Assembly: GCA_024234815.1 (NCBI GenBank) | Contig: JACKNO010000005.1 | Coordinates: 62,001-126,000, forward strand | Direction of reading: 5' to 3' | DNA from: Pseudomonadales bacterium | Lineage (GTDB): Bacteria; Pseudomonadota; Gammaproteobacteria; Pseudomonadales; Halieaceae | DNA length: 64,000 bases | Shown here: positions 17,975-27,284 of the stretch, piece by piece | Layout: every line of letters begins with the position of its first letter | Numbering within the stretch: the stretch's first letter is position 1 | The notes under the pieces: model-generated | Database searches by the model: none | Seen by the model: the letters and a program-made list of their open reading frames with translations, nothing else | Told to the model about the DNA's origin: nothing | Position numbers and translations under genes: made by a program

Positions 17975-18990
17975 TACGCTGCCTCCTGCCGTGCATCCAG
18001 TTGACTATAAATCCGCACCACATCGAGCAGGCGCGCCGCATGGCCAAGGCTCTCATACCAGCTCAGCGTCTTGATAATATTATTGCCGGCCTTGATTGTA
18101 CCCTTGGCATCGAACAGCAGGGACAGGGGATTGCCGATTACATCGGAGGATACGATGGGGTCCTCGACAACTCCGACGATGCCCGGCAGGGCGGCGGCAC
18201 GCATTGCCGCGTTGATTTCCTCCGCACCCACGCTGGCATCCTCCAGCACCAGGTTGACGTCCAGCAGGCAGCCTTCATGGATGGGTACGTTCAGGGCCGA
18301 GGTGAGGAACTTGTCCTCGAAGGCCGGCAGAATACGTCCCAGCCATGCTCCCGCCTCGTGGCTGTTGGGAATAATGTTCTCCGCGGCCGAGCGGCTGCGG
18401 CGGATATCGCTACCGGCATAGTCCTGCAGCGCCTGGTCGGAGGTATAGGAGTGAATGGTAGTCATGCTGCCGCACTCGATCGCAAAGGAACGCGACAGCA
18501 CGTTCAGCAGCAGGCACAGCGCCGTGGTGGTCGCCGAGCCAGCGGATATCATGCAGTCGGCGACCTCGGCCTCGTTTTCGTTTATACCGGGAATGACAAT
18601 GCGGTCTATCCCGTCCTGGGGCAGCGTGCGCAGCAGCACCCGCCGGGCGCCGTTGTTCAGGTGCGACTGCATATGACTGGTCTCCCGGAATTTGCCGGTA
18701 GAGTCGATCACCATGTCCACGCCGAACATATCCCAGGGTACCTCGGCCGGGTCCTCGATCTGCATCAGGCGCGAGCGAAATTCCGGGTTCACCAGGAAAT
18801 TACCCTGCAACGTGTACCGCTCTGGTTCCTTCACTTCCGAGCGCAGCAGGTAGTGCAATATGTCCGGCTTGCCGATGTCGGCCACCGCTGCCACCTCGAT
18901 GTCATCGCAGCGGGACGCGAGTTCGTATATCTGGCGGCCGGTCTGGCCGAAGCCCATGATGCCCACCCGGATGGGTTTGCTCTTTGCCAT
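17974..18990 (-). CDS. GAPDH-family paralogue lacking the catalytic cysteine
   Basis: Protein of 338 residues clearly homologous over its full length to the adjacent Gap. It has the Rossmann loop IMGFGQTGRQ (11-20), DSTGKF near 97-102, His180 in TIHSYTSD matching the catalytic His, and IRRSRSAAENIIP. At the active site, however, ASCTTNC of Gap aligns with GSATTTA here, so the catalytic Cys is Ala153 and the conserved Asn is Thr. The nearest Cys is 159, six residues on. The C-terminal NEWGYS motif is replaced by SLGHAARLL. It should not be able to form the thioacyl intermediate. The first gene of the operon, it has a strong AAGGAG 8 bases before the ATG. A regulatory, scaffold or redox-sensing partner of Gap is possible; function unknown. 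Confidence 0.85.
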
Positions 18991-19417
18991 AAAAAAATCT
19001 CCTTGCCTGTGGCTCGGTGTATTCGTTGCTCACTTTCGGGTTTTGTCGACCATGGTCTCGCGGGCCGGGGCCCCGATACCGTTGCATCCGACATTCTCCA
19101 CCATATGGACCCCTGTCATCCATGATCCACCGCAAAAATTGCCGTCATACAGCGGGAGCGGCCTCGACATCTGCCGCGGACCCAGGCCATCAATGCAGCC
19201 GGGAGCGGTTGCGCAAGCCCGCATCAGTATAACCTGACAATCATGGCTGTTGTGTGACTTGGCCATCCGGGACCCGCATATCGCGCCCAACTCTACACGA
19301 GAAGGGCATATTCCTGCATACTCATTTGCCGGTTGCATCCGACCGCTGACATTACGCCTGCCGCGCACTGACAGACTTCCCGGCAACCGCTGGAGAGCAA
19401 CTTCAGGAGAACTGGCA
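18991..19417. other. 427-bp divergent intergenic region between the GAPDH paralogue and the GST gene
   Basis: No convincing gene. It contains the Shine-Dalgarno AAGGAG for the minus-strand paralogue (18999-19004) and AGGAGA for the GST gene (19404-19409). On the minus strand, TATACT (revcomp of 19226-19231) preceded by GGT could be an extended -10, but no -35 fits. A 12-base direct repeat GTTGCATCCGAC occurs at 19081-19092 and 19332-19343. A 10-bp palindrome CGGGGCCCCG lies near 19065-19075. Confidence 0.6.
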
Positions 19418-20536
19418 ATGCTGGAACCATTAAAGGTTATAGGGGGACAGGAGTCCTACTTCACTGGAAAGCTTGAGACCTACCTGAGAGCGAAAGGCAT
19501 TGCTTACCAGAACGTCCCATTCACCATGGAAACGCTGCAGGAGGCCGCTTCCCACACCGGGTTCATGCAGATCCCACAGGTGGTTTGCGCTGACGGCAGT
19601 TGGCTGGTGGATACCACGCTGATTATTGATTACCTGGATGATCGCTATCCTGAGCCCGTGACCTCACCCACAGACCCGGCGGCAAGATTTATCGCTTTGT
19701 TGCTGGAAGACTATGCCGACGAGTGGATGTGGCGCCCGGCCATGCATTATCGCTGGTCATTCGAAAGCAGCTCGGACCTCATGAGCGCTTGGCTGGCGGA
19801 GCACCTCCCGGACATGGCGATCAGCCCTGAAGAGAAGAAGGCATTCTGGCTGGCCCGCCAAAGAGGTACCTTTGTCGATGGCGACGGCGTGAGCGACGAA
19901 ACACGGGCGGCCGTCGAAAGCAGTTATCGGCACGCGCTCACTGCGCTCGAGGCCATATTTCAGCACCGTGACTATATACTTGGCGATAGACCAACCCAGG
20001 CTGACTTCGGTTTTATGGGCCCGATGTTTCGGCATTTCTTTTGTGACCCGGAGCCGGCGCGGATCATGCGCGAAACTGCCCCGGCGGTACATGAATGGGT
20101 GGCGCGCATGTGGAATCTGCGGCCGCGGCGTTTTTCAAGCGCCGCACAGATTGAGGCCCTACCGGCTGACATCGGGTATCTGCTGGAGCCGGTCCTGTCC
20201 GCTTACCTGCCCTACCTCGCTGCCAATCAGGCCGCAGTCATCGCCCAACTGCCGCAGGTCAATTACCACGCGCTCGGGGTGAACTGGACGGAACCGACCA
20301 AACCCTACCGCTTGTGGTGCCTGGATCAGTTGCGCAAACGCTACCGGGTGTTGACCGGGGCATCGAAGTCGAGCATTGCCGATCTGGTGGGAAGCGAACA
20401 TCTTGACCGACTGCTTTCCACGGGGCCGACGGGACACTGCGATCACCTGTTCGGGGCGCTTCCCTATGGGGCCAGTGAGGCCGCTCGACCCGTGTTCAGC
20501 AGTTGGGGTGGCCGGGGCGATTCCGGCGATTCCTGA
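19418..20536 (+). CDS. Glutathione S-transferase family protein with a C-terminal extension
   Basis: Cytoplasmic protein of 372 residues, much longer than usual GSTs (200-230). Residues 5-80 are a thioredoxin-like GST N-domain: it starts LKVIGGQESYFTGKLETYLR and has IPQVV (cis-Pro) and the DTTLIIDYLDDRYP region. An all-helical C-domain follows to about 260. The last 100 residues (from about YLPYLAANQAAVIAQL) are an unrecognised extension that also contains a tryptophan-rich piece and ends Gly/Ser-rich. The start ATG at 19418 is supported by AGGAGA 8 bases upstream; a longer frame from 19250 has no support. Substrate unknown. Confidence 0.85.
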   Translation: MLEPLKVIGGQESYFTGKLETYLRAKGIAYQNVPFTMETLQEAASHTGFMQIPQVVCADGSWLVDTTLIIDYLDDRYPEPVTSPTDPAARFIALLLEDYADEWMWRPAMHYRWSFESSSDLMSAWLAEHLPDMAISPEEKKAFWLARQRGTFVDGDGVSDETRAAVESSYRHALTALEAIFQHRDYILGDRPTQADFGFMGPMFRHFFCDPEPARIMRETAPAVHEWVARMWNLRPRRFSSAAQIEALPADIGYLLEPVLSAYLPYLAANQAAVIAQLPQVNYHALGVNWTEPTKPYRLWCLDQLRKRYRVLTGASKSSIADLVGSEHLDRLLSTGPTGHCDHLFGALPYGASEAARPVFSSWGGRGDSGDS

Positions 20537-20622
20537 ACAGGGGCGGGGCTTCACGTAATACTGGTTAAACCCCGGTCGGGCTGCTACGCTAATCAGCCGT
20601 TTCCAGACAAGGGCAACGAGCT

Positions 20623-21159
20623 ATGTTTGATCGATACAAGAACAAGCCGGCGGAACCCACGAGCCCACAGCCCGTGACCCCCGAGCCTGGAGGCGCAGGC
20701 GCGGAACCGGCCCCCCCTCCTCCTGTTCCCTCCAGCACACAAAGGAGTATCCCCGTGATTGGACCAAGCATTAAAATCAAAGGCGAAGTATCAGGCGACG
20801 AAGACCTGCTGATACAGGGCAAGGTCGAGGGCACTATCAGCCTGGGCAACAATGAGGTGGTCGTTGGCGAGTCCGGCGAGGTCAACGCCGATATCATAGC
20901 CAAGACTGTCAGGGTCGACGGCAAGGTCAAGGGCGACATTACCGGCAAGGAATCCGTGGTGATTTCCAGGATAGGCAACGTGCGCGGCAATATCACCGCA
21001 CCGCGGGTGCAACTGGAAGATGGTGGCATCTTCAAGGGCAGCATCGATATGGACCCGGGCGACGAAGCCGTCAAGAAAGCGCCCCAGGCGGCCGTGGCAT
21101 CCGCCACCATCCCCGCTCCGGAGAACAAGGCTCCCATACGGGATATCAAGAGCGGCTGA
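20623..21159 (+). CDS. Bactofilin (polymer-forming cytoskeletal protein)
   Basis: Cytoskeletal protein of 178 residues that would self-assemble into filaments, often membrane-associated. A proline-rich N-terminus (about 1-45) is followed by the right-handed beta-helix of the bactofilin domain. Its repeats are visible as IKGEVSGDEDLLIQGKVEG, ISLGNNEVVVGESGEVNADI and VRVDGKVKGDITGKESVVIS. A short Pro/Ala/Lys tail ends the protein. The next frame opens right at its stop, so the downstream methyltransferase-like gene is probably co-expressed. Usual roles include cell-shape or peptidoglycan-enzyme positioning; no peptidoglycan hydrolase gene is adjacent here. Confidence 0.93.
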   Translation: MFDRYKNKPAEPTSPQPVTPEPGGAGAEPAPPPPVPSSTQRSIPVIGPSIKIKGEVSGDEDLLIQGKVEGTISLGNNEVVVGESGEVNADIIAKTVRVDGKVKGDITGKESVVISRIGNVRGNITAPRVQLEDGGIFKGSIDMDPGDEAVKKAPQAAVASATIPAPENKAPIRDIKSG

Positions 21160-21163
21160 GACC

Positions 21164-21787
21164 ATTTCCCTGCCACTTAAGGCGGGGCGCGGCCGCCCTG
21201 CCACGTTCCCGAGCCAGTCCTCGGCGCTGCTGCCCTCCCTGTTTGAGCGCATCGATGAGGAACAGCGCCTGACAGTGCTGCATATGGGTGGCGCCCTCCC
21301 GGAGACCGTCGATTTCTTTTCCCGCTATCGCTGCAAGCTGCACTTTGTCGACCTGTTTGACGAGTTGCCGCGCCTCGCCGAACCTGCACTGGCACAGGAT
21401 AAGCCACTGGCACAACATTTCCGCGAGTTGATGCGTATTCAGGCAGGCGTCCAGTTTGACCTCTGCCTGTTCTGGGACCTGTTCAACTTCCTCCGCCTGG
21501 ACGCTGTCGCGGCACTGCTCAACGCCCTCGAGCCTCACCTGCATGGCGACACCCGCGCACACTGCTTTGCGGTGCACAGCCTGAAAACCGACCAATCCGG
21601 GATGGTGTATGGAATCCGGGAGGTGGATCAGATAAATTTGCGGCCCCGTCCCGCAATGCTACCGGGATACAGCCCCCACAATCAGGGCCAGCTGGAACGG
21701 GTACTGGGACGCTTCAGCGTCACTCGCAGCGTCCTGCTGGCACAGAGCCGCCTGGAACTCCTGTTGAGCGCAAATCGCCAGACCTGA
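21164..21787 (+). CDS. Methyltransferase-like protein of unknown function; start codon uncertain
   Basis: About 208 residues with a Rossmann-type pattern: LTVLHMGGALPETVDFFSRY, then CKLHFVDLFDELPRL (beta strand ending in an acidic residue), and DLCLFWDLFNFLRLDAVAAL. This resembles class I SAM-dependent methyltransferases without the classical GxGxG, so catalysis is doubtful. The frame is open from 21020, but the only ATG and GTG in it (21020, 21023) lie 140 bp inside bactofilin in another frame. The next ATG/GTG/TTG (21275) would delete the plausible N-terminal segment KAGRGRPATFPSQSS. I therefore mark a hypothetical ATT start at 21164; the true start could differ. It probably depends on bactofilin translation. 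Confidence 0.6.
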   Translation: MSLPLKAGRGRPATFPSQSSALLPSLFERIDEEQRLTVLHMGGALPETVDFFSRYRCKLHFVDLFDELPRLAEPALAQDKPLAQHFRELMRIQAGVQFDLCLFWDLFNFLRLDAVAALLNALEPHLHGDTRAHCFAVHSLKTDQSGMVYGIREVDQINLRPRPAMLPGYSPHNQGQLERVLGRFSVTRSVLLAQSRLELLLSANRQT

Positions 21788-21860
21788 GAGACTGGCGGAA
21801 AAAACTTCGTTTTCGCAAATCCATTCCGGTTTCCGGGGCGTATCTACCCCCGAGAACCGA

Positions 21861-22553
21861 ATGGAGAACAACGTGGAATCTTCTGTCGCTGAAAAAATGC
21901 TGGCCTTCCCCGGCCGCCTGTCCCCGGAAGCCAGGCTTGTGCGAGACGTACTCGTTGAGCGCGGCCTCGAAACCCCGATGTTGCCCAATGGCCTGAGCCG
22001 CGACGAAAAGTATCGCCGGATCAGCGCCGCCTTCACTGACATAAGCAACACCCTGGGCCTCGACCTCAACGACGACAGCCTGTGTGAGACACCGAACCGC
22101 ATTGCCAGGATGTACGTGGATGAAATCTTCTCCGGCCTGGACTACGAAACGTTCCCGAAAATTTCCACCATCGACAACAAGATGCAGGTGGAGGAGATGG
22201 TGCGCGTCGACAACATCGACCTTGTGAGCACCTGCGAACACCACTTTGTCACCATAGACGGCAGCGCGCGCGTTGCCTACATACCGGGCCAGAGGATCAT
22301 CGGGCTGTCCAAGATAAACCGCATAGTGCGTTTTTTCGCCCAGCGCCCACAGGTACAGGAGCGACTTACCCAGCAGATACTGGTAGCCCTGCAAACCCTG
22401 CTGGACACCCAGGATGTGGCGGTAACCATCAACGCGGTGCACTACTGCGTCAAATCCCGCGGCGTGATGGACACAAGTTCAACCACCCGTACCGCAGCCC
22501 TCGGGGGCAAGTTCAGGACAAACCCCGCCACCCGTGCCGAATTCGTCCACTAA
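21861..22553 (+). CDS. folE: GTP cyclohydrolase I
   Basis: Cytoplasmic enzyme, 230 residues, converting GTP to 7,8-dihydroneopterin triphosphate, the first step of tetrahydrofolate or tetrahydropterin synthesis. Zinc-site residues are in STCEHHFVTIDG (Cys125, His128) and NAVHYCVKSRGV. The block IPGQRIIGLSKINRI and the ending TRAEF are typical. The ATG at 21861 is annotated, but a GTG at 21873 has a better-placed GGAG (21863-21866, 6 bases upstream) and may be the true start, shortening the protein by 4 residues. A strong intrinsic terminator follows. Tetrahydropterin made from this product could serve the aromatic amino acid hydroxylase at 53 kb, as well as folate. Confidence 0.96.
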   Translation: MENNVESSVAEKMLAFPGRLSPEARLVRDVLVERGLETPMLPNGLSRDEKYRRISAAFTDISNTLGLDLNDDSLCETPNRIARMYVDEIFSGLDYETFPKISTIDNKMQVEEMVRVDNIDLVSTCEHHFVTIDGSARVAYIPGQRIIGLSKINRIVRFFAQRPQVQERLTQQILVALQTLLDTQDVAVTINAVHYCVKSRGVMDTSSTTRTAALGGKFRTNPATRAEFVH

Positions 22554-22582
22554 GTCCTGGCAACCCCCTGCCAGGCATTTTT

Positions 22583-22609
22583 ACACCCGGCGCTGCCGGG
22601 TGTTTTTTT
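22583..22609 (+). terminator. Intrinsic terminator after folE
   Basis: A perfect 9-bp stem, ACACCCGGC (22583-22591) with GCCGGGTGT (22595-22603), a 3-base loop GCT and a run of seven T. It is 30 bp past the folE stop and is the clearest rho-independent terminator in the window. Confidence 0.92.
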
Positions 22610-22783
22610 ATCTGCACAACGGAGAGCTCGCCGCTCCAGGGTAAACATGGCCATCGGGACCGGCCGCCAAGAAGCGTTTCCGCTTTGTCTGATTCTATTG
22701 ATCAGCCTCAAAACCGCGGTGTCGGAAGCTGGGTTAGACTGCAATTTGTCATACTTGAGGCGGCGTAACGCCCGGGAGGCTTT

Positions 22784-24427
22784 GTGACGGACCATTCCGA
22801 AACGGCGTTACCACACGGGGTAAAGCTATTGCACGACCCTGTGCGCAACAAGGGCACCGCCTTCACCGACGCGGAACGGGACATGCTCGGCTTGCGCGGC
22901 CTGCTGCCTCCGAAAGTGTGCTCGCCGGCCGAACAGGAGCAGCGCGTGATGGGCAACCTGCGCGCCAAGGAGTCCGACCTCGAGCGCTACATTGCGCTTA
23001 TCTCCCTGCAGGACCGCAACGAGACCCTGTTCTACCGGGTGGCGTGTAATCACATAGAAGAAATCATGCCACTGATATACACCCCTACCGTCGGCAAAGC
23101 CTGCCAGCAGTTCAGCCACATCTACAGACGCCCCCGCGGGCTCTATATCTCATTGCAGGATCGCGGTCGGGTACAGGATATTCTCTCGCACTGGCCGCAC
23201 CAGGACCCACGCGTCATTGTCGTCACCGACGGCGAACGCATCCTTGGCCTCGGGGATCTCGGCGCTGCGGGAATGGGTATACCGATAGGCAAACTGTCGC
23301 TGTATACCGCCTGTGCGGGCATCCACCCCACCCAGTGCCTGCCGGTAATGCTGGATGTCGGCACCAATAACGAGACCTTTCTCAACGACCCGCTCTACCT
23401 CGGATTGGAGCGCCGGCGCGAACGGGGGCCGGCCTATGACGAGTTGGTAGAGGAACTCATCTGCGCGGTGCAGGAACGCTTTCCCAGGGCGCTGGTGCAG
23501 CTCGAGGATTTCGGCAATCGCAACGCTTTCCGCCTGCTGGCACATTACCGCGAGCGCGTTTGCCTGTTTGACGACGACATCCAGGGCACCGGCGCGGTGG
23601 CACTTGCCGGCCTGCTGGGCGCGCTGCGTCTTACCGGCGGTGAGCTGCGCGACCAGCGGGTCCTGTTCTACGGCGCCGGCCAGGCCGGTATCGGTATCGG
23701 CAACACCATTGTCGCCGCCATGATCGAACAGGGCATGGTAGCTGCCGAGGCGCGTGAGAAGTGCTGGTTTTTCGACAGCCAGGGTTTGCTGGTGGCGGGC
23801 CGGGACACTATTCCCGAACAGAAAATGCCCTTTGCCCAAGACCACAGCGTGATCGACGATTTCGCGGCGGCCGTGCGCGCACTCAAACCCACCGCGATCC
23901 TGGGCTGCGCGGGTCTGCCCGGAGTGTTTACCGAGGAGGTGATCACAAGCATGGCCCAACTGAACGAACGTCCCATCGTCTTCGCCCTGTCGAATCCCAC
24001 CGCCAACTCGGAATGCTCGGCGGAACAGGCTTATTCGTGGAGCGAAGGCAGGGCCATCTTTGCCAGCGGCAGTCCGTTCGCGGCGGTACCGGTGGGCAAC
24101 AGGACCCTGGTACCGGGCCAGGGCAACAACGCCTATATCTTCCCCGGCGTGGGCCTGGGGACAGTTGTCAGCGGCGCCTCGCGGGTAACCGATGAAATGT
24201 TCCTGGCGGCGGCCCGGGTGCTGGCTTCCCTGGTAACAGAGGAAGACCTGGCCATGGGGCGGGTGTATCCCAGTCTGTCCCGCATCCGTGAGGTCTCCGC
24301 ACTGATCGCCGCCGAAGTCGCGACAATCGCACATCGGCAGGGCCTGGCAAGGGAAGCACAACCGGCGAATATCCTGGACGATGTACGGGCGCGGATGTTC
24401 GAGCCCGTTTACCCGCATTACGCCTGA
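22784..24427 (+). CDS. maeA: NAD-dependent malic enzyme
   Basis: Cytoplasmic enzyme of 547 residues (E. coli MaeA is 565) converting malate to pyruvate and CO2 with NAD reduction. Family markers are LIYTPTVGKACQQFS with the catalytic Tyr, GDLGAAGMGIPIGKLSLYTA with the catalytic Lys region, the metal-binding EDFGNRNAF and DDDIQGTGAVALAGLL, and the Rossmann loop FYGAGQAGIGIG. The start is a GTG at 22784. It follows the folE terminator by about 170 bp, so it has its own promoter, which I could not locate convincingly. With ppc in the same window it completes a PEP-oxaloacetate-malate-pyruvate exchange. Confidence 0.94.
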   Translation: MTDHSETALPHGVKLLHDPVRNKGTAFTDAERDMLGLRGLLPPKVCSPAEQEQRVMGNLRAKESDLERYIALISLQDRNETLFYRVACNHIEEIMPLIYTPTVGKACQQFSHIYRRPRGLYISLQDRGRVQDILSHWPHQDPRVIVVTDGERILGLGDLGAAGMGIPIGKLSLYTACAGIHPTQCLPVMLDVGTNNETFLNDPLYLGLERRRERGPAYDELVEELICAVQERFPRALVQLEDFGNRNAFRLLAHYRERVCLFDDDIQGTGAVALAGLLGALRLTGGELRDQRVLFYGAGQAGIGIGNTIVAAMIEQGMVAAEAREKCWFFDSQGLLVAGRDTIPEQKMPFAQDHSVIDDFAAAVRALKPTAILGCAGLPGVFTEEVITSMAQLNERPIVFALSNPTANSECSAEQAYSWSEGRAIFASGSPFAAVPVGNRTLVPGQGNNAYIFPGVGLGTVVSGASRVTDEMFLAAARVLASLVTEEDLAMGRVYPSLSRIREVSALIAAEVATIAHRQGLAREAQPANILDDVRARMFEPVYPHYA

Positions 24428-24534
24428 GCCGGATCAACCGGGGCCATTGCCCACGGGCCTGATCTGCTTCAGCCGGGGCGCCGGCCCCAATCGCCAACAT
24501 TCCCCTACACCGGAACCTGCGGAGAGTGTCGCAA

Positions 24535-27249
24535 GTGGATAAAACACAATGGTACAAGCTTTCTCCAACTGAGCTTTTTACCAGCCTGGACAGTCGCCCC
24601 GCGGGACTCGACGAAACGGTTGCCGCGCAGCGACTTGAAGAGTACGGGCCCAACGAGCTGGAGTTCCGCAAAACTCCGGCCTGGCTGCGCTTCGGGCGCC
24701 AGTTCAACGAGCCCATGGTCATCATCCTGCTGCTGACCGCCGTGGTCACCGGCACCCTCACCGCCATGGGCAGCCCCATGTTGCCCGACACCATAGTCAT
24801 CGCCAGTGTCGTGTTGCTGAATGCCGTGCTCGGGTTTATCCAGGAGGGCAAGGCCGAAGGCGCGCTGGACGCACTGCGCAACATGATGGTGCAGGAGTGC
24901 CTGGTACTGCGGGAACGGGTCCAGCGTCGAATTCCCGCCCGCGAACTGGTGCCCGGGGACATCGTGGTGCTCGAGGGCGGCGACAAAATTCCGGCGGATG
25001 TGCGCTTTCTCGAGGTCAACAATATCCACGTCGACGAGTCTTCACTCACCGGGGAATCGGTACCGGTGCAGAAGCAGGTCGACGCGCTTGAAGGTGAAAA
25101 CCTGGTGCCGGGCGACCGCAGGAACATGGGCTTCTCCGGCACTTTCCTCACCCAGGGCACGGCGCGGTGCATTGTGGTGGATACCGGGGCGGATACCGTA
25201 TTCGGCCAGATCGCCGACCTTGTCAGGGCGGCGGACACCGGCTTGACGCCGCTGCAGCGCAACATGAAGGAGTTTGTAAAGACCCTCATCGTCGCCATCC
25301 TGGTCATCGGCGCCTTCAATTTCGGCTACGGGATTTACCTTGGCTACGACACCGCCTACAGTTTCCTCGGCGCGGTGTCACTGGTGGTGGCGGCGATTCC
25401 CGAAATGCTGCCGGCAATGGTCACTTCGGTTCTCGCCCTCGCCGGTGTGGTGATGGCGAGTCGCAAAGCCCTGATCCGCAAGCTGCCGGCGGCAGAAACA
25501 CTGGGAGCCACCTCAGTCATCTGCTCCGACAAAACCGGAACCCTCACAGATAACCGGATGACGGTTACCCGCGTCTACAGCGGCGGCCGGGAGTACCAGG
25601 TGACCGGCACGGGCTACGATATCGAGGGCGAGTTCCGGTTTGAGGGCCGCGCCGTATCGCCGCAACAGCAACCCTCCCTGATTCAGTTGCTGGAGTGCGG
25701 CCTCAATTGCAACAACGCTCACCTGGGCGGCGCCGGCGGCACCGGCGACCCGACTGAACTCGCCCTGCGTATTGCCGCGGCGAAGGCAGAACTGGTGGCG
25801 GACGGTGTCCAGCGGCTGCTGGAAATACCGTTCGATTCCTCGCTGAAATACATGGCGGTACTGGTCAAAAAAGGCGGGCAATGCCTTATTCTCGCCAAGG
25901 GTGCCCCCGAAGTCATCGTCGGCAAGTGCACGACCGAAATGGATACCGAGGGCGAGCTGCGGTCATTTGATTCCGCGGCGGCCCTGCAAACCGCCCGCCA
26001 GTTTTCCCGGGATGCGCTTCGCACCCTGGGCTTTGCCGTACGCTCGCTGCCCCCGGACCACACAGGTCTCAGCCCCGGAGACCTCAAGGACATGTGTTTT
26101 GTCGGCCTGCAGGGCATGATAGACCCTCCCAAGCAATCGGCTATCGACGCGATCAGCCGCTGCCGGGAAGCCGGCATTCGCACGGTGATGATCACCGGAG
26201 ATCATCCGGATACCGCCCAGGCGGTGGCGCAGCAGTTGGGAATAGACGCCCGGCGGGTGATGACAGGGGCAGAAATGGGCCGGTTGGACGAGGTCGGCCT
26301 GCGCGAGGTCACCGAGCAGGTCTCCGTCTTTGCGCGGGTTGCACCGGAGCACAAACAGGCTATCGCCCAGTCCTTGCAGGCGAATGGTCATGTGGTGGCC
26401 ATGACCGGGGACGGCGTGAACGACGCCCCCGCCCTGAAGGTCGCGGATATCGGCATCGCCATGGGTATCAGCGGCACCGAAGTGGCCAGGGAGGCCTCTG
26501 ACATGGTGCTGGCGGACGACAACTTCGCCACCATCGTCGCGGCTGTGGAGGAAGGCCGTCACGCCTGGAATAACCTGCAAAAGGCGATTCTCTACACACT
26601 GCCGACCAATGCCGCCCAGGCCCTGCTTATCATGGGGGCTATTCTGCTGGCTGCCGAGATTCCACTGTTCGCGGCCCGTTTTGTGCTGGAGCCGGTGCAG
26701 ATCCTCTGGATCAACCTGCTGGACTCGGTTCTTCTCACCATGCCCCTGATGATGGAACCCAAGGAGCGGGGGCTGCTACAGCAGCCTCCGCGGGAACCTC
26801 ACTCAAAAATCATAAATTCGCTGTTCCTGCAGCGTGTGGTCATCATGGGACTGGCGATCGCGCTACCGGGGTTCCTGCTGTACTACTATCTCGGCGCGCC
26901 CGCGGTAGCCAACGGCGAGATCGTCGATGAACTGCTGCTGACCCAGGCCCAGACCGCGGCGTTCTGGGGGATTCTGATGGCACATTTTGGCTATGTCGTT
27001 TCCGCCCGTTCCATCCGCGATTCCGTCTTTACCCTCAATCCGTTTTCCAATCCATGGCTGCTGGCGGGTATCGCAGTGAGCGTACTTATACGGTTTATCC
27101 CCACCCTGCTTCCCGAAGCCGCCGCCCTGTTTCGTACCGCCCCCTTCCCCCTGGCATGGTGGCCGCTGATCCTGCTGTGTTTCCTGCCCAGTTTCATCGC
27201 CATTGAAGCTGACAAACTGGTGCGCGGCTTGTGGGCAAAAGCGGGCTGA
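24535..27249 (+). CDS. P-type cation-transporting ATPase (P2-like), ion specificity unclear
   Basis: Inner-membrane ion pump of about 904 residues. N-terminal cation-ATPase domain (about 1-75), actuator loop with SSLTGESVPV, phosphorylation site CSDKTGTLTDN (Asp about 332), hinge MTGDGVNDAPALK, and a C-terminal helix bundle. Helix 4 carries AAIPEMLPAMVT: PEMLP resembles Mg2+ pumps (MgtA), whereas Ca2+ pumps have PEGLP. Helix 6 reads WINLLDSVLLTMPLMMEP, and at the position of the SERCA calcium ligand Asp800 I align a Ser. So Ca2+ should not be assumed. I prefer the GTG at 24535 because GGAG is 10 bases upstream; a GTG at 24526 lies only 1 base after it. Confidence 0.9.
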   Translation: MDKTQWYKLSPTELFTSLDSRPAGLDETVAAQRLEEYGPNELEFRKTPAWLRFGRQFNEPMVIILLLTAVVTGTLTAMGSPMLPDTIVIASVVLLNAVLGFIQEGKAEGALDALRNMMVQECLVLRERVQRRIPARELVPGDIVVLEGGDKIPADVRFLEVNNIHVDESSLTGESVPVQKQVDALEGENLVPGDRRNMGFSGTFLTQGTARCIVVDTGADTVFGQIADLVRAADTGLTPLQRNMKEFVKTLIVAILVIGAFNFGYGIYLGYDTAYSFLGAVSLVVAAIPEMLPAMVTSVLALAGVVMASRKALIRKLPAAETLGATSVICSDKTGTLTDNRMTVTRVYSGGREYQVTGTGYDIEGEFRFEGRAVSPQQQPSLIQLLECGLNCNNAHLGGAGGTGDPTELALRIAAAKAELVADGVQRLLEIPFDSSLKYMAVLVKKGGQCLILAKGAPEVIVGKCTTEMDTEGELRSFDSAAALQTARQFSRDALRTLGFAVRSLPPDHTGLSPGDLKDMCFVGLQGMIDPPKQSAIDAISRCREAGIRTVMITGDHPDTAQAVAQQLGIDARRVMTGAEMGRLDEVGLREVTEQVSVFARVAPEHKQAIAQSLQANGHVVAMTGDGVNDAPALKVADIGIAMGISGTEVAREASDMVLADDNFATIVAAVEEGRHAWNNLQKAILYTLPTNAAQALLIMGAILLAAEIPLFAARFVLEPVQILWINLLDSVLLTMPLMMEPKERGLLQQPPREPHSKIINSLFLQRVVIMGLAIALPGFLLYYYLGAPAVANGEIVDELLLTQAQTAAFWGILMAHFGYVVSARSIRDSVFTLNPFSNPWLLAGIAVSVLIRFIPTLLPEAAALFRTAPFPLAWWPLILLCFLPSFIAIEADKLVRGLWAKAG

Positions 27250-27284
27250 TCCCACCCCGTCCGCCTATGTTATAGTCTCACGCT

